DNA from: Pseudomonadales bacterium
GTDB taxonomy: Bacteria; Pseudomonadota; Gammaproteobacteria; Pseudomonadales; UBA5518
Length of the DNA: 64,000 nt
Direction of reading: 5' to 3'
NCBI GenBank assembly: GCA_024234165.1
Contig: JACKOP010000001.1
Location: 1,178,001 to 1,242,000 of the forward strand
The notes under the pieces are model-generated. The model worked only from the letters and a program-made list of their open reading frames with translations, did no database searches and was not told the origin of the DNA. Made by a program: the position numbers and the translations under genes. This document shows positions 8,785 through 16,900 of the stretch, piece after piece. Each line of letters opens with the position of its first letter. The first letter of the stretch is position 1.

Positions 8785-9587
8785 GCGACATTCTGTACGA
8801 GAGACGTGGCGCCGTGGCGTGGATCACGATCAACCGCCCGCAGGCACGCAACACCCTCAGCCCGGCGGCATTCGTCGGCCTCGCCGACGCGTGGCAGGAA
8901 GTGCGCAGCGACACGGCCGTGCGCGTCGCGGTACTGACCGGTGCCGGCGAGCGCGACTTCTGCTGCGGTGGCGATCTGGGCGGCCTGATCCCGCTGTGGA
9001 GCGGTGCCCGCACGCCGCAGGACGCCACCGAGGAACGCCTGCTGGCCGACCCGGCGATCGGCGACAAGATGCTGCTGAAGGGCGAACCGCTGTACAAGCC
9101 GGTGGTCGCGGCGGTGAACGGTTACGCACTCGGTGGCGGCTGCGAACTGCTGCAGGCGACCGACGTGCGCATAGCCGCCAGCAACGCACGGTTCGGACTC
9201 CCCGAACCGAAGGTGGGAGTCGTTCCCGGCGGCGGATCGATGGTGCGCCTGGCACGCCAGTTGCCGTACGCGCACGCGATGCACCTGCTGCTGACCGGCG
9301 ACCCGATCGACGCCACCACCGCCCTGGCGTGGGGGCTGATCAGCGAAGTGGTGGCACCGCACGAGTTGCTGACACGCGCCGACGCGCTCGCCACCCGCAT
9401 CGCGGCCAACGCACCGCTCGCACTCGCCGCGATCAAGCGCACCGTGCTCGAGAGCCATACCGAGACATGGAACGAAGCCTTTACACGCGAAGCCGAGGAA
9501 GCGGCGCGCATCATGATGACGCGTGATGCGCGCGAGGGTCCGCGCGCGTTCAAGGAAAGGCGTCAACCACAGTTCACCGGAGAGTAA
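8781..9587 (+). CDS. Enoyl-CoA hydratase/isomerase (crotonase family)
   Basis: Adds water to, or isomerises, an enoyl-CoA thioester. The 268-residue length is typical. The oxyanion-hole segments CCGGDLGGL (61-69) and YALGGGCEL (115-123) are present. Both crotonase catalytic glutamates are present, Glu122 and Glu142 (GLPEPKVG), so hydratase activity is plausible. It overlaps the upstream gene by four bases and is followed after five bases by the acyl-CoA synthetase gene, making a compact beta-oxidation-like unit for an organic acid whose identity is not evident. Confidence 0.92.
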   Translation: MSDILYERRGAVAWITINRPQARNTLSPAAFVGLADAWQEVRSDTAVRVAVLTGAGERDFCCGGDLGGLIPLWSGARTPQDATEERLLADPAIGDKMLLKGEPLYKPVVAAVNGYALGGGCELLQATDVRIAASNARFGLPEPKVGVVPGGGSMVRLARQLPYAHAMHLLLTGDPIDATTALAWGLISEVVAPHELLTRADALATRIAANAPLALAAIKRTVLESHTETWNEAFTREAEEAARIMMTRDAREGPRAFKERRQPQFTGE

Positions 9588-9592
9588 CCGGC

Positions 9593-11176
9593 ATGGCGGA
9601 ATCGGTATTCGAGCTCGCGTGCGCACGTGCACCCGAAGGGATGGAGATTGCTGCCGTGGCGGCAGCAGACCCGCGGCGCATAGCGTTGTGGTCGGAACAC
9701 GGCGAGATGACATTTGCCGAGCTGAACGCCGCCGCCAACCGCCTGGTACAACGCCTGCGCATGGCCGGACTCGAACGCGGTGACGCCGTCGCACTGGTTT
9801 GCGGCAACCGTAACGAGTTCGCCGTGGTACGTTTCGCGACCCATCGCGCCGGCCTGCGTCTCACCCCGGTGAACTGGCACCTGACACCCGAGGACATCCG
9901 CTACATCGTCGAGAACTGCGAGGCGAAGGCGCTGTTTCTCGACACCCGTGTGGCCGATGCAGCCGCCGGCTGCGCACGGATTGCGGCGCTGGCGCTGCGC
10001 GTGAGCATCGGCGGCGAACTGCCGGGCTACACGGAATGGCACGACGCGCTGGCCGGCATGGACGAACGCGACATTGCCGACCCGGCGCTCGGCAACACCA
10101 TGCTGTATACCTCGGGCACCACCGGCCGCCCCAAGGGGGTTTACCGCGCGCTGCCCGATCCACGACACGCGGCGCATCTGCAGCAACTGCTGACCGCGGT
10201 ATTCCAGTTCGACCCCGTGAGCGGCGACGATCGCGCACTGGCAACCGGGCCGCTGTATCACACCGGGCCGTTCGCGCTGTGCTTCACGACACCGCTCACG
10301 GCCGGCATCGGCGTCGTCCTGATGGATCACTGGGATCCGGAGAGGATGCTGGCGCTGATCGAGCAGCACCGGATCACGCACACCTTCTGCGTACCCACGA
10401 TGTTCAGCCGCCTGCTGCAACTGCCTGCAACGACGCGTCAGCACCACGACCTGTCCAGCCTGCGTTTCGTGATCCACGGCGCCGCACCGTGCTCGATCGA
10501 CACCAAGCAGCGCATGATGGACTGGTGGGGACCGATCCTGTGGGAAATGTTCGCTGGCACCGAAGGCCAGGGAACGATCGTCAGCCCGCAGGAATGGCTC
10601 GCCAGGCCGGGCACCGTGGGGCGGCCTGCACAGGGACAGTTGCGCATCCTCGACGACGCCGGCAACGAGGTACCACGCGGGCAGACCGGCACGATCTACC
10701 TGGTCAACCCCGGCGGCAGTGCGTTCGAGTACTTCAAGGATCCGCAGAAAACCGCCTCGGCACTGCGCGAGGGCTACTTCACGGCGGGCGACATCGGCTA
10801 TCTGGACGCGGACGGCTACCTGTTCCTGAACGGGCGCAGTGCAGAGCTCATCATCTCGGGCGGTGTGAACATCTACCCGCAGGAGATCGACGACGTGCTG
10901 GCGCAGCACCGCGCCGTGGCCGATGTCGCCTGCGTCGGCGTACCGGACGAGGATCTGGGCGAGGAGGTCAGGGCTGTGGTGGAGCTGCGTGCCGGCTTTG
11001 CGGGTGACGACGCCATGCGCCAGTCGTTGCTGGATTTCTGCGCCGAGCGTCTCGCGAAGCAGAAATGGCCGCGCAGCATCGATTTCATCGTCACGCTGCC
11101 GCGTTCCCCTGCCGGCAAGGTACTGCGCAGCGCACTGCGCCAGGAGTACTGGGCAGGACGATCACGGCAGATCTGA
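9593..11176 (+). CDS. Acyl-CoA synthetase (AMP-binding, fatty-acid-CoA-ligase-like)
   Basis: ATP-dependent activation of a carboxylic acid to its CoA thioester. The 527-residue protein has the P-loop-like YTSGTTGRPKG (172-182), the A5 region MFAGTEGQG, the hinge motif YFTAGDIGYLDADGY with the GRSAELIISGGVNIYP segment, and the C-terminal catalytic Lys in SPAGKVLRS. All core motifs are intact. It supplies substrate to the enoyl-CoA hydratase and FMN enzyme encoded just upstream. Chain type cannot be decided; medium-chain, branched or aromatic acids are all possible. Confidence 0.92.
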   Translation: MAESVFELACARAPEGMEIAAVAAADPRRIALWSEHGEMTFAELNAAANRLVQRLRMAGLERGDAVALVCGNRNEFAVVRFATHRAGLRLTPVNWHLTPEDIRYIVENCEAKALFLDTRVADAAAGCARIAALALRVSIGGELPGYTEWHDALAGMDERDIADPALGNTMLYTSGTTGRPKGVYRALPDPRHAAHLQQLLTAVFQFDPVSGDDRALATGPLYHTGPFALCFTTPLTAGIGVVLMDHWDPERMLALIEQHRITHTFCVPTMFSRLLQLPATTRQHHDLSSLRFVIHGAAPCSIDTKQRMMDWWGPILWEMFAGTEGQGTIVSPQEWLARPGTVGRPAQGQLRILDDAGNEVPRGQTGTIYLVNPGGSAFEYFKDPQKTASALREGYFTAGDIGYLDADGYLFLNGRSAELIISGGVNIYPQEIDDVLAQHRAVADVACVGVPDEDLGEEVRAVVELRAGFAGDDAMRQSLLDFCAERLAKQKWPRSIDFIVTLPRSPAGKVLRSALRQEYWAGRSRQI

Positions 11177-11193
11177 GCCGGCGGCAGGCAACG

Positions 11194-12330
11194 ATGCCGA
11201 ACCTTCCGGTCCTCGTGATCAACTGCGGCAGTTCCTCGCTGAAATACAGCGTCTACGACATGCGCGACGAGCGCCAACTGCGTGGCGGCCGGATCGAGCG
11301 CATCGGTGAAGCCGGTGACGAGGGCGGCCCTCCCGATCACCGCAGCGCGCTCGCCGCAGTGCTGGCCAGTCTCGACGCGCGCGAAGCGATCGTCGCAGCC
11401 GGACACCGCGTGGTGCACGGCGGCACGCACTTCCGCTCATCGGTGCGCATGGACGATGCCGCCCTCGCCACGCTCGCGCAGCTCGATCACCTGGCACCGC
11501 TGCACAATCCGGCGAACCGTCTCGGCATCGCGCTCGCGACGGAGCTGCTGCCGGGACGCCCGCAGATCGCCGTGTTCGATACCGCATTCCACCATGACCT
11601 GCCTGCGGTGGCGCGCGAGTACGCGGTGCCCGCGGCGTGGCGTCAGCACGGCGTGCGCCGTTACGGCTTCCATGGCACTTCGCATCGTCACGTCAGCCGT
11701 GAAGCGGCGCGTCTGCTCGGTGCCCCCGCCGAAGGGCTCGGCCTGATCACGCTGCACCTCGGCAACGGCTCCAGCGTCGCGGCCGTCAGGGGTGGCGTCT
11801 CGGTCGACACCTCGATGGGCATGACGCCACTGGAAGGACTCGTGATGGGCACCCGCGCCGGTGATCTGGATGCCGGGATACTGCTGCACCTGTTGCGCAC
11901 GGGCATCGATCCGCACGAACTCGAACGCGCACTGAGCCACGACTGCGGGCTGCGTGGCCTGTGCGGCACCAACGACATGCGTGCAGTGCACGCGCTGGCC
12001 ACTGCCGGCAATGCCGACGCCGAACTCGCCGTGGCGATCTACTGTTACCGCGTGCGCAAGTACATCGGCGCCTATATGGCGGTGCTCGGGCGCGTCGACG
12101 CGCTGGTATTCACGGCCGGTATCGGCGCAAACGACGCCGGCATCCGCGCGCGCGTGCTTGCGGGGCTGGAGTGTTTCGGCATCGAACTCGACGCGATGCG
12201 CAACGCCGCCTGTAGCGGCAGCTCCGGCGGGACGATCCACGCGCCGTCCTCGCGGGTCGCGCTGCTCGTGATCCCGGACAACGAGGAACTCGAGATCGCC
12301 CGCGAAGTGATGGCAGTGATCAATACCTGA
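11194..12330 (+). CDS. ackA: Acetate kinase
   Basis: Converts acetyl phosphate and ADP to acetate and ATP. The ASKHA fold starts with VLVINCGSSSLKYSV (6-20). HGTSHRHVS and the adenosine/phosphate loop GNGSSVAAVRGGVSVDTSMG are present, as is the conserved TRAGDLDAG, and the C-terminal half has FTAGIGAND. At 378 residues it is a little shorter than the usual 400. The ATG at 11194 lies 17 bases after the acyl-CoA synthetase stop; longer starts in the frame lie inside that gene. Next to it is phosphoketolase, whose product acetyl phosphate is its substrate. No phosphotransacetylase gene is seen. Confidence 0.93.
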   Translation: MPNLPVLVINCGSSSLKYSVYDMRDERQLRGGRIERIGEAGDEGGPPDHRSALAAVLASLDAREAIVAAGHRVVHGGTHFRSSVRMDDAALATLAQLDHLAPLHNPANRLGIALATELLPGRPQIAVFDTAFHHDLPAVAREYAVPAAWRQHGVRRYGFHGTSHRHVSREAARLLGAPAEGLGLITLHLGNGSSVAAVRGGVSVDTSMGMTPLEGLVMGTRAGDLDAGILLHLLRTGIDPHELERALSHDCGLRGLCGTNDMRAVHALATAGNADAELAVAIYCYRVRKYIGAYMAVLGRVDALVFTAGIGANDAGIRARVLAGLECFGIELDAMRNAACSGSSGGTIHAPSSRVALLVIPDNEELEIAREVMAVINT

Positions 12331-12360
12331 ACGACTGCAGAAGCCGAGGAGAACCGGACC

Positions 12361-14754
12361 ATGACCCAGACCATCCAGCAGGCCAGCGAGGCACCAGACG
12401 CAACGACACTCGCACGGATCGACGCATTCTGGCGCGCCTGCAACTACCTGGCGGCCGGCATGATCTATCTGCGCGACAACCCGCTGCTCGAGCAACCGCT
12501 GCAGGCGCAGCACATCAAGCAGCGCCTGCTCGGACACTGGGGTGCAAGCCCCGCACTGAGCTTCACGTGGGCGCACCTGAACCGGTTGATCCTCGCACAC
12601 GACCTGGACGCGATCTTCCTGGCCGGACCAGGCCACGGCGCTCCGGGCGTACTGGCGCCGGTCTGGCTCGAGGGTACCTACGGCGAGGTCTACCCGGATC
12701 GCGGCGAGGGCCGCGACGGGATGCGCGAATTCTTCCGCAACTTTTCGTTCCCGGGCGGCGTCGGCAGCCACTGCACACCCGAGACACCCGGCTCGATCCA
12801 CGAGGGCGGCGAACTCGGCTACTCGCTGTCGCACGCCTTCGGTGCCGCCTTCGACAATCCCGATCTGCTGGTGACCGTGGTCATCGGCGACGGCGAGGCC
12901 GAAACCGGGCCACTGGCTACTGCCTGGCACGGCAACAAGTTCCTGAACCCGGTGCGCGACGGCGCGGTACTGCCGGTGCTGAGCCTGAACGGCTACAAGA
13001 TCAACAACCCCACGGTGCTCGCGCGCATCGACGACGACGAGCTCGACGCGCTGCTGCGCGGCCACGGCTGGACGCCCCACGTGGTCGCGGGCGACGAGCC
13101 GCAAGCGATGCACCGCGCGATGGCGAATGCTCTCGACGCCTGCCTGCGGGAAATCCGCCTCGCGCAGCAGCAGGCGCGTGGCGGTGGCGACGTGCGGCGT
13201 TCGCGCTGGCCGATGATCGTGCTGCGCACGCCCAAGGGCTGGACTGGCCCCACCCACGTGGGCGGCAAGCGCATCGAGGGCAGCTGGCGCGCGCACCAGG
13301 TGCCGCTCGCGGCGGTACGCGACGATCCGGAGCAACTGCGTCTGCTCGAACAGTGGCTGCGCTCGTACCGGCCACAGGAACTGTTCGATGCCGAGGGTGT
13401 TCCGCTGCCGCCGTTACGTGCGCTGGTGCCGCACGGCGCGCGGCGCATGAGCGCGAATCCGCACGCCAACGGCGGCCTGCTGCGCCGCCCGTTGCGACTG
13501 CCGGATATCGGTGCGTACGCGGTACCCGTATCCGCCCCGGGGCACGACAGTGCGGGCAACACGCGTCCGCTGGGTGCATTGCTGCGCGATACGCTGCGCG
13601 CAAATCCCCGTGACTTTCGCGTGTTCGGTCCCGACGAGACAACCTCGAACAAGCTCGATGCAGTCTACGAGGCAAGCGGCAAGACCTGGCTCGCGGCAAT
13701 GCTGCCCGAGGACGCCGACGGCGGCGAGCTCGCCCGCGACGGCCGGGTGATGGAATACCTGAGCGAGCACACGCTGGAGGGCTGGCTGGAAGGCTACCTG
13801 CTGAGCGGTCGCCACGGCTTCCTGTCGACCTACGAAGCGTTCGCGCACGTGATCGATTCGATGTTCAACCAGCACGCCAAGTGGCTCGCGACGGCGCAAC
13901 GCATCGCGTGGCGCGCTCCGGTGTCTTCGCTGAACCTGCTGATCACCTCGACGGTATGGCGCCAGGACCATAACGGTTTCACTCACCAGGATCCCGGCTT
14001 CCTCGATGTGGTGGTGACCAAGAGCCCCGAGGTCACGCGCATCTACCTGCCGCCGGATGCGAATTCGCTGCTCGTGATCAGCGAACACTGCCTGCGCACC
14101 ACCGATCGCATCAACGTGATCGTGTGCGACAAGCAGGTGCACCTGCAGTACCTCGACATCGAGTCTGCACGCCGCCACTGCGCGCAGGGCATCGGAATCT
14201 GGGAGTGGGCCAGCAGCGACCATGACAGCGAACCGGATGTGGTGATGGTCGGCTGCGGCGACACGGCAACGCGCGAGGCACTGGCAGCGGTCGCGCTGCT
14301 GCGCGAACTGGTCACCGACCTGCGCATACGCTTCGTCAACGTGGTGGACCTCTACACGCTGACTCCGGAAACCGAACACCCGCACGGACTGTCCACCCGC
14401 GATTTCGACAGCATCTTCACTGTCGACAAGCCGATCATCTTCAACTTCCACGGTTACCCGTGGCTGATCCACCGCCTCGCGTACCGGCGCACGAACCACG
14501 ACAACCTGCACGTACGCGGCTACAAGGAACGCGGCAGCATCAACACGCCGCTGGAGCTCGCGATCGAGAACGAGGTGGACCGCTTCAGCCTCGCGATCGA
14601 CGTGATCGACCGCGTGCCACGCCTGCAGGCGCGTGGAGCGCACGCCAAGCAACAGTTGCGCAACCGCCGTTACGACTGCCTGCAGTATGCGCACGAGCAC
14701 GGCATCGATCCGCCCGCGATCCGCGACTGGACCTGGCCGGGCAACGAACGATGA
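12361..14754 (+). CDS. xfp: Xylulose-5-phosphate/fructose-6-phosphate phosphoketolase
   Basis: ThDP enzyme that splits xylulose 5-phosphate or fructose 6-phosphate with phosphate to give acetyl phosphate and an aldose phosphate. The 797-residue length is normal. The N-terminal half has GPGHGAPGVLAPVWLEGTY, the HEGGELGYSLSHAFGAA region and the ThDP/Mg motif GDGEAETGPLATAWHGN. Further on are GPDETTSNKL and the QDHNGFTHQDPGF segment. GAGGAG precedes the ATG. It directly follows acetate kinase, giving a two-gene bypass yielding acetate plus ATP from pentose or hexose phosphates. Coupling with the acyl-CoA genes upstream is only positional. Confidence 0.95.
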   Translation: MTQTIQQASEAPDATTLARIDAFWRACNYLAAGMIYLRDNPLLEQPLQAQHIKQRLLGHWGASPALSFTWAHLNRLILAHDLDAIFLAGPGHGAPGVLAPVWLEGTYGEVYPDRGEGRDGMREFFRNFSFPGGVGSHCTPETPGSIHEGGELGYSLSHAFGAAFDNPDLLVTVVIGDGEAETGPLATAWHGNKFLNPVRDGAVLPVLSLNGYKINNPTVLARIDDDELDALLRGHGWTPHVVAGDEPQAMHRAMANALDACLREIRLAQQQARGGGDVRRSRWPMIVLRTPKGWTGPTHVGGKRIEGSWRAHQVPLAAVRDDPEQLRLLEQWLRSYRPQELFDAEGVPLPPLRALVPHGARRMSANPHANGGLLRRPLRLPDIGAYAVPVSAPGHDSAGNTRPLGALLRDTLRANPRDFRVFGPDETTSNKLDAVYEASGKTWLAAMLPEDADGGELARDGRVMEYLSEHTLEGWLEGYLLSGRHGFLSTYEAFAHVIDSMFNQHAKWLATAQRIAWRAPVSSLNLLITSTVWRQDHNGFTHQDPGFLDVVVTKSPEVTRIYLPPDANSLLVISEHCLRTTDRINVIVCDKQVHLQYLDIESARRHCAQGIGIWEWASSDHDSEPDVVMVGCGDTATREALAAVALLRELVTDLRIRFVNVVDLYTLTPETEHPHGLSTRDFDSIFTVDKPIIFNFHGYPWLIHRLAYRRTNHDNLHVRGYKERGSINTPLELAIENEVDRFSLAIDVIDRVPRLQARGAHAKQQLRNRRYDCLQYAHEHGIDPPAIRDWTWPGNER

Positions 14755-14799
14755 AGAATCCGTGTGCGTGAGACCGGTCACGCCAGCGCCCGCGCGCGG

Positions 14800-14827
14800 T
14801 TGCCAGCGCAGCCAGATGGGCTAACCT
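14800..14827 (+). promoter_or_regulatory. Predicted promoter of the lytic transglycosylase gene
   Basis: TTGCCA (14800-14805), 16 bases, then TAACCT (14822-14827), placed 36 bases before the ATG at 14863. Moderate matches to sigma-70 elements; supported by position only. Confidence 0.35.
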
Positions 14828-14862
14828 TGAGGCATCGGCACAACGACAGTCACCCCGGCACG

Positions 14863-15558
14863 ATGAACCTTCCCGGCAGTGCTCGCCCGGCCCTTTCGCC
14901 CCTCCACCGTGCACTGGTGGTGGTGATGGGCTGCCTGCTGGCGTTTGCCGTGCAGGCGACCGAAGGCACCGGCAAGCGCAACAGCTTCGGCAACGTGAAC
15001 GACGATGCACCGCGCTATCGCGTCTTCACGTATCGCCAGTCGAACGGCGTCGTGGCGTTCACCGACCAGGTTCCGGCACGGCAGCACTCGTTCAGTGTGA
15101 TGGAGTTTTCCTGCTACGCCTGCGATCCACACTCCCGCGTCGACTGGTACGCCACACGACTGTTCACCACCGAGTACACCACCCAGATCGCCGCCGCAGC
15201 CCGACGCTACGACGTGGATCCGGCGCTGATACGCGCGCTGATCCACGCCGAGTCGGGCTTCAACCCGAACGCGCGCTCGCGCAAGGGTGCGATGGGCCTG
15301 ATGCAACTGATGCCGGGAACCGCCAGCGACATGGGGGTCAGCAACGCCTTCGTGGTGCAGCAGAACATCGAGGGTGGTGTGAAATACCTGGCGATGCTGC
15401 TCGAGCAGTACCGGGGAGACGTGACGCTGGCGACGGCTGCGTACAACGCGGGTCCCGGCGCTGTGGCGAAATACGGTGGCGTACCGCCGTTTGCCGAAAC
15501 CGTGACCTATGTCCAGCGCGTGAAACTGCTGCACGAACGCTACCGCACCCGCGCCTGA
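14863..15558 (+). CDS. Soluble-lytic-transglycosylase-like (SLT domain) protein
   Basis: Cleaves peptidoglycan glycan strands in the periplasm. The 231-residue protein has a signal segment (about 12-32, ending FAVQATEG), a short DUF4124-like stretch (YRVFTYRQSNGVVAFTD, 52-68), a CYAC pair at 84-87, and the SLT domain with catalytic Glu130 in IHAESGFNPNARS, followed by GAMGLMQLMPGTA and a TAAYNAGPGAV motif. The ATG at 14863 gives the signal peptide; a longer frame start at 14764 would not. It is monocistronic, with a strong inverted repeat between it and the convergent sodB. Confidence 0.9.
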   Translation: MNLPGSARPALSPLHRALVVVMGCLLAFAVQATEGTGKRNSFGNVNDDAPRYRVFTYRQSNGVVAFTDQVPARQHSFSVMEFSCYACDPHSRVDWYATRLFTTEYTTQIAAAARRYDVDPALIRALIHAESGFNPNARSRKGAMGLMQLMPGTASDMGVSNAFVVQQNIEGGVKYLAMLLEQYRGDVTLATAAYNAGPGAVAKYGGVPPFAETVTYVQRVKLLHERYRTRA

Positions 15559-15602
15559 CGATATCCGGACGCATTCAGCGCCGGTGGCAGTCCGTTCGCA
15601 AA

Positions 15603-15626
15603 CGGACGCCCCGTACGGGGCGTCCG
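15603..15626. terminator. Bidirectional hairpin between the lytic transglycosylase gene and sodB
   Basis: Perfect inverted repeat CGGACGCCCC / GGGGCGTCCG around a GTAC centre, located between two convergent genes. It has no clear T-run on either side, so it may act with Rho or as a mRNA 3' stabiliser. Confidence 0.6.
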
Positions 15627-15645
15627 CGTTCCTGAGTGGCAGGTC

Positions 15646-16230
15646 TCAGCCGTAGTTGGCTTCGGCGAAGCTCCAGTTCACCAGATGCGCCAGGAAGGTT
15701 TCGACGAACTTCGGGCGCAGGTTACGGTAGTCGATGTAGTAGGCGTGTTCCCACACGTCGACGCACAGCAGTGCCTTGTCGCCGGTGGTCAGCGGGGTTC
15801 CGGCGGCGCCCGTGTTGACGATGTCCACGCTGCCGTCCGACTTCCTGACCAGCCAGGTCCAGCCCGAACCGAAATTGCCGACCGCACTCGTCTGGAACGC
15901 CTTCCTGAATTCGTCCAGGCTGCCCCACTTGCGGTTGATCGCATCGGCGAGAGCACCCTTCGGCGCGCCACCACCGGCCGGTTTCATGCAGCTCCAGAAG
16001 AAGGTGTGGTTCCAGACCTGGGCGGCGTTGTTGTAGACACCCCCGGCAGGCGCGGTCTTCACGATCTCTTCCAGCGAGCGGTTCTCGAACTCGGTGCCCT
16101 TGATCAGGTTGTTCAGGTTCGTGACGTAGGCCTGATGGTGCTTCGCGTAGTGGTAGTCGAAGGTTTCGGCCGACATATGCGGTGCAAGTGCATCACGTGC
16201 GTACGGCAACGCGGGCAACTGGTGTTCCAT
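15646..16230 (-). CDS. sodB: Superoxide dismutase, iron type
   Basis: Converts superoxide to oxygen and hydrogen peroxide in the cytoplasm. 194 residues. Metal ligands are visible as His27 (YHYAKHH), His75 (VWNHTFFW), Asp158 and His162 (DVWEHAYY). The Fe-type pattern NNAAQVWNHTFFW and NFGSGWTWL favours iron over manganese. The ATG at 16230 has AAGGAG nine bases upstream; a longer frame reaching 16455 would translate the leader and is rejected. Transcription probably starts about 120 bases upstream, leaving a long leader with a hairpin and a repeated segment. Confidence 0.95.
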   Translation of the reverse strand: MEHQLPALPYARDALAPHMSAETFDYHYAKHHQAYVTNLNNLIKGTEFENRSLEEIVKTAPAGGVYNNAAQVWNHTFFWSCMKPAGGGAPKGALADAINRKWGSLDEFRKAFQTSAVGNFGSGWTWLVRKSDGSVDIVNTGAAGTPLTTGDKALLCVDVWEHAYYIDYRNLRPKFVETFLAHLVNWSFAEANYG

Positions 16231-16250
16231 GGCTATGTTCTCCTTGCAGG

Positions 16251-16354
16251 GGTGAATCGGGACGGCTGCAGCGCCGTGGACCCGGGGCTGTCGGCATGAA
16301 TGCCGACCTGCGTCCAACGGTGAATCGGACGGGTTCGGCATCGTGGACCCGGGG
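16251..16354 (-). repeat. Imperfect direct repeat flanking a hairpin in the sodB leader
   Basis: Two copies of about 36 bases (16251-16287 and 16319-16354) share GGTGAATCGG, then ACGG, then GTGGACCCGGGG, with a divergent middle. Between them is the hairpin GTCGGCA / TGCCGAC at 16290-16307 with a TGAA loop. The second copy ends exactly where the predicted -10 hexamer begins. Confidence 0.7.
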
Positions 16355-16383
16355 AGTCTAGGCGCATCGGCGGTGCGGGGCAA
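16355..16383 (-). promoter_or_regulatory. Predicted sodB promoter
   Basis: On the minus strand TTGCCC (16383-16378), 17 bases, TAGACT (16360-16355). Both match sigma-70 hexamers at four or more positions and the spacing is ideal. The start codon is about 125 bases downstream. Confidence 0.45.
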
Positions 16384-16510
16384 TCGTTGACGCATTTGCT
16401 TGGGTATCAGAGGGTGTCGCAAAACGTTTCGAGGCGCGTGGCAACACCTTCGCATCGGGCAACGCAGCCGCGACCAACATCCCTTGCCACGCGCATGGGC
16501 ACCGCATTCC

Positions 16511-16747
16511 TCAGGAAACCTCTCCGCCGTCGGCAGGTTCGCGCTCGAGATTCTGCAACAGCGTCGATTCCACCGTGTCGCCCGGCCGCCACGGATGCCC
16601 GAGCCGGCTCTCGATGTACTCGCGGATCAGGCGTCTCACCACCTGCGACGGCGTCTGGTCCTCACGTGCGCAGAGATGCTCGAAAACGGCTTTCTTGCCC
16701 GGGTCGATCAATACCGTGAGTCGTGCAGTGCGGTTTTCCATACTCAT
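16511..16747 (-). CDS. Small ribbon-helix-helix-like (CopG/Arc type) protein
   Basis: A 78-residue protein. The N-terminal strand TARLTVLIDPGKK followed by helices AVFEHLCARED and SQVVRRLIREYIESRL fits the ribbon-helix-helix DNA-binding fold, where paired strands contact DNA. Met1 and Met3 are both possible starts (16747, 16741); a longer ORF start at 16789 is less likely. It is divergent from the hyf-like operon with 153 AT-rich bases between, so it could regulate that operon. There is no toxin partner beside it, which argues against a toxin-antitoxin pair. Confidence 0.6.
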   Translation of the reverse strand: MSMENRTARLTVLIDPGKKAVFEHLCAREDQTPSQVVRRLIREYIESRLGHPWRPGDTVESTLLQNLEREPADGGEVS

Positions 16748-16768
16748 GATCCAAGCATCAAATTCACA

Positions 16769-16797
16769 TTGACGACAAACACGATGCAAATCAGATT
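16769..16797 (+). promoter_or_regulatory. Possible promoter of the hyf-like operon
   Basis: TTGACG (16769-16774), 17 bases, CAGATT (16792-16797) in the AT-rich gap before the ATG at 16901. The -35 is good and the -10 weak (three of six), which would suit a regulated promoter. Confidence 0.3.
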
Positions 16798-16900
16798 AAC
16801 ATGATTCAAGACGCGGGCAGCATCTTGCAGCTCGTGTCGGGCGGAGGTTGTCGCATGACGAGAGGAACCGTCAATCCATCTCGCAGCGCGGACGATCGGC

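Noticed and set aside
9563..10909. Minus-strand open frame of 448 codons
   Set aside because: Antisense to the acyl-CoA synthetase, whose motifs are all intact; high GC creates long shadow frames.
11437..13335. Minus-strand open frame of 632 codons
   Set aside because: Antisense to ackA and xfp; no recognisable domain or ribosome site.
16511..16747. Antitoxin of a toxin-antitoxin pair
   Set aside because: No toxin-sized gene lies next to it on the same strand; the neighbours are sodB and hyfB.
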